Shown one piece after another: positions 14,562 through 21,705 of a stretch of DNA of 46,035 nt. The stretch is from a virus. The notes beneath the pieces were generated by a model. That model was not told where the DNA came from, did not search any database, and saw only the letters and a list, made by a program, of their open reading frames with translations. The translations under genes and the position numbers were made by a program. Every line of letters starts with the position of its first letter. The first letter of the stretch is position 1. The DNA lies in IMG/VR virus record IMGVR_UViG_3300021959_000084, positions 1 through 46,035 of that record. One strand, written 5' to 3'.

Positions 14562-14837
14562 ATGAAGCTAACTAACCAATGGACATCACTGTCAAGTTTA
14601 CAAGACCTCGAACTCAACAAATCTATAAATGTGAAACCTCGTCGTCGTTCGTATCTATCACAGCGTGATGCTGTTTATGATTACATGGTAGGCCATGATG
14701 TTGTTATTATCGACAACACGTCTAGCTACAACGGAAGTGTAATGTCAGTACTCGACACTGAGTACCTCAAACGTAATGGTTATGTAACTTTACATCTACA
14801 CTACAACAACGATCAACAAGTGGAGCTAACCTTATGA
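14562..14837 (+). CDS. Unknown early protein (91 aa)
   Basis: GGAGG 8 nt upstream supports the ATG at 14562 rather than a longer reading. The product has a polar N-terminus with a basic patch (VKPRRRSYLSQRD), then DAVYDYMVGHDVVIIDNTSSYNG and a C-terminal strand region (YVTLHLHYNNDQQVEL). The central block resembles a small alpha/beta fold, but I do not recognise the family. It is the first gene of the long early operon and overlaps the next by ATGA. Confidence 0.68.
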   Translation: MKLTNQWTSLSSLQDLELNKSINVKPRRRSYLSQRDAVYDYMVGHDVVIIDNTSSYNGSVMSVLDTEYLKRNGYVTLHLHYNNDQQVELTL

Positions 14838-15004
14838 GACTTAACATCAGAACCTATTGGGTAAGCCAAGCTAAGTATAACCTTGGTGAACGTAAGCATA
14901 GCAACAAGACAACAGCTAATACTTACATCAAAAAGCAAGCTAACCGAGAGGTTAGACGTAACACTAAAGCTATCATCCAGTATGAACTGGAGGTAGCACG
15001 ATGA
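14834..15004 (+). CDS. Small basic early protein (56 aa)
   Basis: ATG overlaps the upstream stop and the TGA overlaps the next ATG, both as ATGA. The sequence starts MRLNIRTYWVSQAKYNLGER and contains many Lys/Arg (KHSNKTT, IKKQANREVRRNTK), ending YELEVAR. The codons for the end, GGAGGTAGCACG, serve as the ribosome site of the next gene. A nucleic-acid-binding peptide would fit its charge, but there is no recognised family. Confidence 0.6.
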   Translation: MRLNIRTYWVSQAKYNLGERKHSNKTTANTYIKKQANREVRRNTKAIIQYELEVAR

Positions 15005-15375
15005 GCAAGCAAACAACTGTATCTGGTAGTGATTGCAGATACTACGTACAGAATAAACTACCTATTAAGAACCATAGTAGTTCCCTTACTGGTAATTATT
15101 ACTTTTCCAAACGGCAGTACGTTGTCTGGTCATACGATCATTGGCCGCTTTATATATATGATTACCAAGCTCAACACTGGTTTGGTAACGAGACCAAGTA
15201 CAGCCGTACTACCAGTAAACATTCCACCCAAGCTAATCCCTTAGTTGATAACATTACATATTTGTCAGCTGAGCGTATGAAGTATTTGTATGCCAATGGT
15301 TACAAGAACTTAACTATAGCTAGGCTAGGTGCTGACTGTAGATGGCCAGTAAATGAGGAGGTAGCACGATGGTAA
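15001..15375 (+). CDS. Early protein, copy 1 of a tandem paralogue pair (124 aa)
   Basis: I do not recognise the family. The core, about residues 38-112, reads QYVVWSYDHWPLYIYDY, then AQHWFGNE, QANPL, ERMKYLYANGYKNL and LGA, and is closely matched by the next gene. The aromatic-rich first half (W, Y, F) and a helical RM.YL..NGY block suggest a compact domain of about 75 residues. The ribosome site is GGAGG 7 nt upstream, inside the end of the preceding gene. It overlaps its paralogue by 7 nt. Confidence 0.72.
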   Translation: MSKQTTVSGSDCRYYVQNKLPIKNHSSSLTGNYYFSKRQYVVWSYDHWPLYIYDYQAQHWFGNETKYSRTTSKHSTQANPLVDNITYLSAERMKYLYANGYKNLTIARLGADCRWPVNEEVARW

Positions 15376-15767
15376 CTCGTTTGAGACATAACACTAGGCC
15401 AGAGACTACTAAGCGTGATGTTGTTAGTATTAGAGAATGTAGAACTTATGTACGTTCTAAAACTCCATTCATCACTAACAACAAAACCATAGACAGTAGG
15501 TACTACCCTGAGAAAGACCAATACGTTGTCTGGTCATTTGATGAATGGCCGTTGTTCCTATATGACTACAAAGCTCAACACTGGTTCGGTAATGAGAGCC
15601 TTGATACCAGAGTGTCTACTTACATGAATAACTTTTACAAAGGGCATATGAGACAGGCTAACCCTCTTGATGGTGAGCTTAAATGGTTGCCCTCTGATCG
15701 TATGAATTACCTATTCATCAATGGTTACAACAACTTACTAGGTTTACATCTAGGTGCTTTTCGCTAG
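15369..15767 (+). CDS. Early protein, copy 2 of a tandem paralogue pair (132 aa)
   Basis: Shares with the preceding gene the ordered blocks QYVVWSFDEWPLFLYDY, AQHWFGNE, QANPL, DRMNYLFINGYNNL and LGA. The N-terminal 45 residues (MVTRLRHNTRPETTKRD) are longer and more basic than in copy 1. Both copies start after the identical 15-nt string GGAGGTAGCACGATG, so the duplication included the ribosome site. No function is known to me. The divergence between copies (variable segment between AQHWFGNE and QANPL) suggests that they are kept for different targets. Confidence 0.72.
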   Translation: MVTRLRHNTRPETTKRDVVSIRECRTYVRSKTPFITNNKTIDSRYYPEKDQYVVWSFDEWPLFLYDYKAQHWFGNESLDTRVSTYMNNFYKGHMRQANPLDGELKWLPSDRMNYLFINGYNNLLGLHLGAFR

Positions 15768-15772
15768 TCGAA

Positions 15773-15791
15773 ACAGGGTGTCATGCCCTGT
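15773..15791 (+). other. Intergenic hairpin after the paralogue pair
   Basis: ACAGGG and CCCTGT pair around a 7-nt loop, followed by a second weaker stem (CAGTA/TACTG). There is no T-tract, so it is more likely an mRNA stability element than a terminator. It lies in the only sizeable gap (81 bp) in this part of the operon. Confidence 0.4.
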
Positions 15792-15848
15792 CTACAGTAG
15801 TTGGTTACTGCTGTACTGATGAGACAAACCAAACAAAGGAGAGAGTGC

Positions 15849-16040
15849 ATGGCACTACAACTATTTGCTGTTCGTAAATATCCGAATGGTGACTTGCTTA
15901 CCGACGATAAGGGTAAGCCTCTGTACTTCCATAATAAGATGGAAGCCAAAGCGTTGCGTAACAACTCAGCGCATAACTATCCCAAGGCTGTGGTAACTTT
16001 TGCCCCAGACCATCACTCATATATAGCAGGAGATAAATGA
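15849..16040 (+). CDS. Small unknown early protein (63 aa)
   Basis: AAGGAGAG 5 nt upstream selects the ATG at 15849 over a longer reading. Sequence: MALQLFAVRKYPNGDLLTDD, then GKPLYFHNKMEAKALRNN and YPKAVVTFAPDHHSYIAG. The pattern of short strands followed by one helix (MEAKALRN) resembles small phage proteins of beta-alpha type, but I cannot place it. It is directly upstream of the MoxR-type ATPase and may be co-expressed with that module. Confidence 0.68.
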   Translation: MALQLFAVRKYPNGDLLTDDKGKPLYFHNKMEAKALRNNSAHNYPKAVVTFAPDHHSYIAGDK

Positions 16041-16041
16041 T

Positions 16042-17037
16042 ATGAGAGCAACACTTATGAAGGAAACGCTTAAAGATATGCACAAGATACTACGACCTGT
16101 AGTCATAACTGGAGCGCCTGGAGGTGGTAAGACACAGATCGTACAACAAGTTGCTAAAGAGCTTGGCGTTCACTACATCCAACGTCACTTACCTACAATG
16201 CCAGTAGAGGATTTCGGTATCCCTATGATTGATCAACCTCAACTCTATTACAAGATACCTGATTGGTTTCCTGCTGTTGGTTCAGTATGGGACGATGGTA
16301 GAGGTGGTATAGTTTGCTTCGATGATCGTAACCAAGCCGACAAAGACATACAGAAAGTCATGGCAAACATATCAGAAGAACGTGAGTTACATGGCGTTAA
16401 GATGGCAGATGGTTGGCATATTGTATCTACTGGTAACAGATCGACAGACAGAGCAGGTGCTTCCAAGGTTCTAGGACATCTTGCTAATCGTGAGACTGAG
16501 CTAGAGTTAGACACTCACCTAGATGACTGGCGTTCATGGGCTATAGACAACAGCGTTAAGACCGAGGTTATAGCGTTCATCGGTTTTCGTCCTAACCTAC
16601 TGCATGATTATGACCCTCAACGTGATGGTGCTAATCCTACCCCAAGATCATGGGTAGCAGGAGTTGGTGATGTACTAGGTGTTGTACGACCTGAGGCAGA
16701 GTTCGAGTGTTTCAAGGGTGCTATCGGTGAGGGTGCGGCGGCAGAGTTCGTTGGCTTTATGCGTATCTATCGTAAGCTACCTAACCCTGATGCTATACTA
16801 CTCAGTCCTGATACATCAGATGTACCTACTGACCCTGCTACATTGTATGCTTTGTCTGGTGCATTGGCAGAGCGTGCCAGTATCAAGAATATGCCCAAGC
16901 TATGTACCTATATCAAACGTATGCCGCCAGAGTTCGGTGTACTTTCTATGAGTACCGCTGTTCGTCGTGACCCTGATCTATGTACATCAGACGCATTTAC
17001 TAACTGGGCTGTAGATAACCAAGACGTATTATTTTAA
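16042..17037 (+). CDS. MoxR-type AAA+ ATPase
   Basis: The 331-aa product has Walker A GAPGGGKT at residues 24-31, a Walker B-like GGIVCFDDRNQA (D94, D95), a sensor-1-like block with IVSTGNRSTDRAGA, and the arginine-rich second half usual in MoxR/RavA-type ATPases. Members of this group work as chaperone-like partners of VWA-domain proteins. Here a DUF3150 gene and a metallopeptidase-VWA gene follow in the same operon, matching that pairing. GGAG lies 9 nt before the ATG. The phage role is unknown; remodelling of a host or phage complex is the likeliest activity. Confidence 0.85.
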   Translation: MRATLMKETLKDMHKILRPVVITGAPGGGKTQIVQQVAKELGVHYIQRHLPTMPVEDFGIPMIDQPQLYYKIPDWFPAVGSVWDDGRGGIVCFDDRNQADKDIQKVMANISEERELHGVKMADGWHIVSTGNRSTDRAGASKVLGHLANRETELELDTHLDDWRSWAIDNSVKTEVIAFIGFRPNLLHDYDPQRDGANPTPRSWVAGVGDVLGVVRPEAEFECFKGAIGEGAAAEFVGFMRIYRKLPNPDAILLSPDTSDVPTDPATLYALSGALAERASIKNMPKLCTYIKRMPPEFGVLSMSTAVRRDPDLCTSDAFTNWAVDNQDVLF

Positions 17038-17057
17038 CCAACCAAGTGGAGATTACT

Positions 17058-17915
17058 ATGAAGCTAACAGACAAAGCGTTGCTTGCTCAACTAAGCATAT
17101 CTGTTCCATCCTTTAACAAACTAGACAAGAAGATCAGTCTGGAAACTACTATTGCCAAGGGAGCTGTTGATGGTTCTGGTAGGTATCACAAATCATTACT
17201 ACCTACTTGTGACCTACTCAAAGACATCAAGCAGAAAGCTACCCTGATACGTACTAAGTTCTATACCAACACCCTACCTTGGGGTGTCAAGGGTATACAA
17301 ATGTTACCTAGTGCTAACTACCTAGAGTTTATGACTGACTTTCGTAAGCAGAAGTCCGAGTTCGAGATGCTAGTGGATAGGTTCTGTCCAGAGTACCCAC
17401 AACTTGTTGCTAATGCTCAGACGTTACTAGGTAAGTCCTACAACCCCGACGATTACGCTGACCCTGACAGCATACGAGACAAGTTCAGTATGGCTATGGC
17501 TATTACCAACGTAGCATCTGATGACTTTCGTTGTGCAGGTATCAGTGATGAAGAGGAGGCTGTACTACGTGCTGAGATACAAGCTACTACCAAGCGTGCC
17601 GCAGAACAAGCTATGACCGAGGTATGGCAACGCTTATACGACAGGGTAAAACATCTAGCTGATAAGCTAGCTGACCCTACTGCTACGTTCAAGAATACTA
17701 CCATAGAACATATCAACGAGTTGTGTAGTATCTTACCACGTCTTAACTTTGCTGATGACCCTGACCTTGAGAATATGCGTCAACAAGTTGAGGGTAAGTT
17801 GTCAGGTTTCCATCCTGATGCTTTGCGTAATGACCCTGACTTACGCCGTGACACTGCCGCAGATGCTAGTGACATCATGTCTAAGATGGGTGCTTTCATG
17901 GGTAAAGCCGCATGA
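17058..17915 (+). CDS. DUF3150-like protein (285 aa)
   Basis: GGAG with 6-nt spacing supports the ATG at 17058; a GTG four codons earlier overlaps that site. The protein is mainly helical. It opens MKLTDKALLAQLSISVPSFN, then TLIRTKFYTNTLPWGVKGIQM, and ends with KMGAFMGKAA. Sequence style and position between MoxR and a VWA protein match the DUF3150 family, which I know from the same gene trio in phages and some bacteria. It is probably an adaptor or substrate-recognition subunit. Its stop overlaps the next small gene (ATGA). Confidence 0.72.
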   Translation: MKLTDKALLAQLSISVPSFNKLDKKISLETTIAKGAVDGSGRYHKSLLPTCDLLKDIKQKATLIRTKFYTNTLPWGVKGIQMLPSANYLEFMTDFRKQKSEFEMLVDRFCPEYPQLVANAQTLLGKSYNPDDYADPDSIRDKFSMAMAITNVASDDFRCAGISDEEEAVLRAEIQATTKRAAEQAMTEVWQRLYDRVKHLADKLADPTATFKNTTIEHINELCSILPRLNFADDPDLENMRQQVEGKLSGFHPDALRNDPDLRRDTAADASDIMSKMGAFMGKAA

Positions 17916-18079
17916 TACCTAGATGGTTCAAAGCAGGACATAAAGAGTTAGAGGTTCTAACAATGTCCAGAGAAGCTGACAAAGTATACATTCAAGAAGT
18001 AGTTGAGAGTATACTTAGAGAGAAAGGAGTGAAGCCCAAGAGGTTTCACTTCACAATAACAATCCATTACGAGGAGTAA
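17912..18079 (+). CDS. Small protein inside the MoxR/VWA module (55 aa)
   Basis: ATG overlaps the DUF3150 stop (ATGA) and the stop lies 4 nt before the VWA gene. Sequence: MIPRWFKAGHKELEVLTMSR, then IQEVVESILREKG and RFHFTITIHYEE, suggesting helix-helix-strand. It ends in GAGGAG codons that act as the ribosome site of the VWA gene. Family unknown; its place suggests that it belongs to the same complex or serves to couple translation. Confidence 0.62.
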   Translation: MIPRWFKAGHKELEVLTMSREADKVYIQEVVESILREKGVKPKRFHFTITIHYEE

Positions 18080-18083
18080 CAAA

Positions 18084-19223
18084 ATGGATATAATGAAACG
18101 ACTATCCAAGGCTAAGACTGCCTTGGTACTAGAACATCCGTTCTTCGGTGCTATAGCTTTAGGTATGCCAAGTGTTATTGATGACACTATACCAACTGCT
18201 TGTACCAACGGCAAACTAATACGATACAACCCTGACTTTGTTGATGGGCTTACCGATGGTAACATTGTGTTTCTTATGGCTCACGAATGTTTTCATCCAA
18301 TGCTTGGTCATATATGGCGGCTATCAGGTCGTGACCCTAAGCTATGGAATGTAGCAGGCGACATCATTATCAATCAGATGCTTGTCGATGATGGCATAGG
18401 TGACTTCATAGAGGGCGGCCTGCTCGACAAGAAGATGTTCGAAGAGGGCGGCGGTACTACTGACGGAGTGTACAACCTGTTGTCACAACCTAAACGTGGG
18501 TCTGGAAATACAACAGGTGACGATAACATTGTTGTAGGTATGGATATTAACGGCGGTATCGGTATGGATATTGGCGAGGCTGAGGGTGAGAGTGCTGAAC
18601 AAGAGCAAGATGAGGCCGAGTGGCGTATCAAGGTAGCTCAAGCGGCACAGTCTGCTAAGATGGCAGGCAAATTGAGTGGCGGTTTAGAACGTCTTGTTAC
18701 TAACATACTCAATCCCAAAGTACCTTGGGAAAACGTACTAGATACTTTCTTACAACGATGTAAGGCTGACGAACGTACTTTTGCTAGACCTAATCGTCGT
18801 TTCATAACTCAAGGTATGTATCTACCATCTAGGACTGGTGAGATGTTAGGCGAGGTTGCTTTCTTTATAGATTGCTCTGGCTCTATAACTGATGAGGATA
18901 TAGCCCAGTTTGCGGCAGAGATTACCAAGGTACACCGCGATCTAATACCAACCAAGCTACACGTTATATACTTCGACACCGAGGTATCACACTACGATGT
19001 GTATGAACCTAACGATGAACTTGACATCAAGGCTCATGGCGGCGGCGGTACTAGCTTCGATAAGTTATGGCCGTTCCTAACTGACAACGATGTTGATCCT
19101 ATTGCGGCTGTAGTTCTTACCGACTTATGTTGTTACGACTTCGGCGATCAACCTGAGTACCCTATACTATGGGTATCAACTGATGAAACAGAAGCACCCT
19201 TTGGTGAAGTGGTGATGATGTGA
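18084..19223 (+). CDS. Putative metallopeptidase with C-terminal VWA-like domain (DUF2201 type)
   Basis: The 379-aa product has an N-terminal metallopeptidase-like domain with HECFH at residues 67-71 (HExxH) and a further His at 76 (GHIW), then an acidic Gly-rich linker (about 140-180), and a C-terminal VWA-like domain with FFIDCSGSI, whose DxSxS (D263, S265, S267) is a MIDAS metal site, plus GGGGTSFDKLW and VVLTDL later. This is the architecture of DUF2201 proteins, which pair with MoxR ATPases. The full set of MIDAS and zincin residues suggests that both sites are functional. The protein substrate is unknown. Confidence 0.82.
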   Translation: MDIMKRLSKAKTALVLEHPFFGAIALGMPSVIDDTIPTACTNGKLIRYNPDFVDGLTDGNIVFLMAHECFHPMLGHIWRLSGRDPKLWNVAGDIIINQMLVDDGIGDFIEGGLLDKKMFEEGGGTTDGVYNLLSQPKRGSGNTTGDDNIVVGMDINGGIGMDIGEAEGESAEQEQDEAEWRIKVAQAAQSAKMAGKLSGGLERLVTNILNPKVPWENVLDTFLQRCKADERTFARPNRRFITQGMYLPSRTGEMLGEVAFFIDCSGSITDEDIAQFAAEITKVHRDLIPTKLHVIYFDTEVSHYDVYEPNDELDIKAHGGGGTSFDKLWPFLTDNDVDPIAAVVLTDLCCYDFGDQPEYPILWVSTDETEAPFGEVVMM

Positions 19224-19420
19224 GTACAGAACAACTATTGATGGTGGCTATCATAGCCGCTGTCTCAATCTATACTTGGCTAACTGACAAAGAATGTAGG
19301 GAAGCCAAGCAACTAAGCGACTTTTATCTCAACGTGTTGACTGATGTAGCAAACAAAGAGGTAGAGATACGTGTGTATAACCAAGGCGAAATAGAAATTC
19401 GCAACATTAAAGGAGAGTAA
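19220..19420 (+). CDS. Small single-pass membrane protein (66 aa)
   Basis: The GTG start overlaps the VWA stop (GTGA). The N-terminus carries one hydrophobic helix, LLMVAIIAAVSIYTWL (about residues 6-21), and the rest is polar and charged (DKECREAKQLSDFYLNVLTD, ending EIRNIKGE). This gives a membrane-anchored protein with a cytoplasmic or periplasmic tail of about 45 residues. It may attach the preceding MoxR/VWA module to the membrane, or act as a spanin-like or exclusion peptide. No family is recognised. Confidence 0.58.
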   Translation: MSTEQLLMVAIIAAVSIYTWLTDKECREAKQLSDFYLNVLTDVANKEVEIRVYNQGEIEIRNIKGE

Positions 19421-19422
19421 AC

Positions 19423-20097
19423 ATGGCAACAGTACGATTTAGTATGGAGCTTGTAGCAGACATAGAAAAAAATGCGAGAGCATTACATAAAAATAGTATA
19501 GAGAAGGCGAGGTCTTTACCTGATGACTTTGGCTTCAGATTATACAAGCAGATTTTCTCAGAGGATATAAGGACTAAGATGGAGGCGTTACCTCTATACT
19601 TCTTTGATCAGAAACATGAGCTAACTTTCGATGGCTTTACAGGCGAGGGTGATAAAGTAATAGACATGGGCTTCGGAGATGATAATGGTCTTATTACCTC
19701 TGGCTTTTGGTGTACCCCAAAGTTTTCAGTATCAGGGCTTAGGTTTCCTGTAGATATAAAGATTGAAGGGGTTCAACTCAACTGGCGTGGCTGTTATCTT
19801 AATGCCAAGTACCACAAGGACACACCTATATGGGACGAGTACTTAGCGTGGGGTAAACGAGTGTATATAGCAGAGAAAAACTGCAAGGATTTTGTAGATG
19901 GTGTGATGCAAGTAGTTGGTATGTATTCTACACTAGCCCCTGCACTTAAAGCATGGCCTGCACTATGGGACTTGATACCCCCTGAGAAACAGCTTCGACA
20001 TAAGGAGATAGTAGAGCGTAAGTCTGCTAAGATAGTCGAAGATTTAGATACTAAAAGTCTAACTGCGTCTGTAACTATGGCTAAGTTGGTGAAATAA
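19423..20097 (+). CDS. Unknown early protein (224 aa), possible Nmad5-type
   Basis: AGGAG lies 7 nt before the ATG. Helical N-terminus (MELVADIEKNARALHKNSIEK), a beta-rich centre with GFWCTPKFSVSG and LNWRGCYLNAKY, and a helical end including APALKAWPALWDLIPPEKQ. The arrangement recalls phage proteins labelled as nucleotide-modification associated domain 5 (Nmad5), but the resemblance is from memory of the helical end and I hold it weakly. No catalytic motif stands out. It is followed one base after its stop by the next unknown gene (TAATATG). Confidence 0.65.
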   Translation: MATVRFSMELVADIEKNARALHKNSIEKARSLPDDFGFRLYKQIFSEDIRTKMEALPLYFFDQKHELTFDGFTGEGDKVIDMGFGDDNGLITSGFWCTPKFSVSGLRFPVDIKIEGVQLNWRGCYLNAKYHKDTPIWDEYLAWGKRVYIAEKNCKDFVDGVMQVVGMYSTLAPALKAWPALWDLIPPEKQLRHKEIVERKSAKIVEDLDTKSLTASVTMAKLVK

Positions 20098-20098
20098 T

Positions 20099-20986
20099 AT
20101 GACAAATGATTATGAACCTATGATAAAAGATTACCTTAGCACTGCTGAGTTGTTTGCTAAATGTCGTAAACCTGAGAAGGGTAAACCCATAAGGACTTTC
20201 ATGCGATTGTTTAAGTCGGATGATGGCACGTTTGTTTTTAGAATGGCTCACGATGGCGTAGATGTATGTACGCTAACACCTGACAACGTGTTGACATTTG
20301 TTATAACAAAGGAGAACGCTAGACTAGTAGCCAATACTTTAGCTATAGGTATGGAAAGGGTTGTACCTTTTAGATGGTATAGAAAGTCTACTGGTAGGTG
20401 GAAGGTAGTACCTATGCCTTTTTACTACCATCACTCTGAGTTCGAGAACCAACACCACTGGACATCTATGTGGGAAACACATCAGAAGTACATAACATCT
20501 GAGAGTGAAGAGTTCTTTAGCGGTTTACAGTTTAACATAGAGACAGGTATACCTATCAACCCCTTACCTGACATAGAAGAAACGCTAGTGTTAGAGAAGC
20601 GTAGACTGTGGCACAATGCAATACGTAAGTGGAAGCGTGCTGTTAGAGTACGCGGTAAGATTGGTGCGTTAGATAAACTTATAAAGGAGGAGTACGCTAC
20701 CAAAACTACCCACAACAGAGTAGACTTTGATATACTAAGGTTTAATACAGACGATCAACTTGACATACTTTACAAATGTATTAAGAATAACGAACATCCT
20801 ACTGAGTTACTAAGGCTGTTTGTTCAAGGTGCTATTAGGGATAGAGGTTATTACTATTATGGAGGTAGTAATACTTGTGATGCAAAGGAGGTACTATCAC
20901 ACATGGATACTATACTTAACAACCATAGTCTTGACCTACGTAAGTTATACGGAGTGTTTGGCGAAGAGTTTACTAATGAAGCGTGA
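20099..20986 (+). CDS. Unknown early protein (295 aa)
   Basis: The product is rich in aromatic residues and Lys/Arg. It has a beta-rich N-terminal half (TFMRLFKSDDGTFVFRMAHD, then LTFVITKENARLVANTLA and VVPFRWYRK), a basic helical middle (KRRLWHNAIRKWKRAVRVRG) and a helical C-terminus. I cannot assign a family. The basic helix suggests nucleic-acid contact. It lies in the middle of the early operon and its end overlaps the next small gene by 11 nt. Confidence 0.7.
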   Translation: MTNDYEPMIKDYLSTAELFAKCRKPEKGKPIRTFMRLFKSDDGTFVFRMAHDGVDVCTLTPDNVLTFVITKENARLVANTLAIGMERVVPFRWYRKSTGRWKVVPMPFYYHHSEFENQHHWTSMWETHQKYITSESEEFFSGLQFNIETGIPINPLPDIEETLVLEKRRLWHNAIRKWKRAVRVRGKIGALDKLIKEEYATKTTHNRVDFDILRFNTDDQLDILYKCIKNNEHPTELLRLFVQGAIRDRGYYYYGGSNTCDAKEVLSHMDTILNNHSLDLRKLYGVFGEEFTNEA

Positions 20987-21158
20987 AGAAGCCGAAGACA
21001 ACTACCGAATAAAGTGGGAAAAACAAATAAAGAAAGACATGGCAGATAACTCTGCACTGCGTGCGAGACAAAGACCTATGAAGAATGTAGGTAACAGCAA
21101 AGAGGGCGGAGCTAAGGGAGGTAGTGTCTCCGCCTACACCAGAAAAAATAAACTATAA
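20976..21158 (+). CDS. Small charged early protein (60 aa)
   Basis: ATG at 20976 lies inside the end of the previous gene (11-nt overlap); no strong ribosome site, so coupling is likely. The sequence starts with a charged helix (MKREEAEDNYRIKWEKQIKK) and ends in a Gly/Lys/Ser-rich tail (GGAKGGSVSAYTRKNKL). No family recognised. The high charge and disordered tail would fit a small nucleic-acid or protein-binding peptide. A shorter version from the ATG at 21038 is possible. Confidence 0.52.
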   Translation: MKREEAEDNYRIKWEKQIKKDMADNSALRARQRPMKNVGNSKEGGAKGGSVSAYTRKNKL

Positions 21159-21175
21159 TCATAAGGAAGTAACAC

Positions 21176-21607
21176 ATGAAGAAGAAATTAAAAGCAGATA
21201 AAATCTGGAAGTATAAGTTAGCTAATCCAACAGCTACAAACAGGCAGATAGCTAAGGCTTGTGGAGCGCACATTACATACGTTACGTCTCTAATGGGTAG
21301 GACAGGTACGCCTAAAGAAATACTTGAAGCACCTAAACCTATGAAGCGTGGTGACATACTAGACAAAGCTAAAGAGTATGTAACTAAAGACAGGGCTTCT
21401 CAACATGGTGACATGGAGAAAAACTTTACGCTTATAGCTGACTACTGGAGCATACATCTTGGGTGGCTAATAGAACCTACTGATGTAGCGGTGATGATGA
21501 ACCTATTAAAAATAGCACGCATCAAATCTAATCCTGCTAACCTAGACAACTTTATAGATGGTGCAGGCTATATGGCATGTGGTGGTGAGATTGCGGCCAA
21601 AAAATAG
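21176..21607 (+). CDS. HTH plus DUF6378-like protein (143 aa)
   Basis: Residues about 14-42 (LANPTATNRQIAKACGAHIT) form a helix-turn-helix; residues about 58-143 (ILDKAKEYVTKDRASQHGDM, then PTDVAVMMNLLKIARI and NFIDGAGYMACGGEIA) match the small all-helical domain I know as DUF6378, common in phages. An 'R..QHGD' and 'D...G' pattern in that domain resembles helical nucleotide-pyrophosphohydrolase-like families, which is speculative. The combination could be a regulator that senses nucleotides. It lies about 100 bp upstream of the polymerase. Confidence 0.7.
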   Translation: MKKKLKADKIWKYKLANPTATNRQIAKACGAHITYVTSLMGRTGTPKEILEAPKPMKRGDILDKAKEYVTKDRASQHGDMEKNFTLIADYWSIHLGWLIEPTDVAVMMNLLKIARIKSNPANLDNFIDGAGYMACGGEIAAKK

Positions 21608-21635
21608 GAAGATACTTACCAAATTAAAAAAGGAA

Positions 21636-21656
21636 CTGGGCATATATTATGCTCAG
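21636..21656 (+). other. Hairpin in the leader of the DNA polymerase gene
   Basis: CTGGGCAT and ATGCTCAG form an 8-bp stem (one G-T pair) with an ATATT loop, about 50 bp before the polymerase start in a 98-bp gap that is unusual for this compact operon. It may influence polymerase mRNA stability or translation. Confidence 0.4.
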
Positions 21657-21705
21657 TCCGATAAATCTACTGTAACATTAGTAGAAACACCTTGGAGAGA
21701 TGAAG

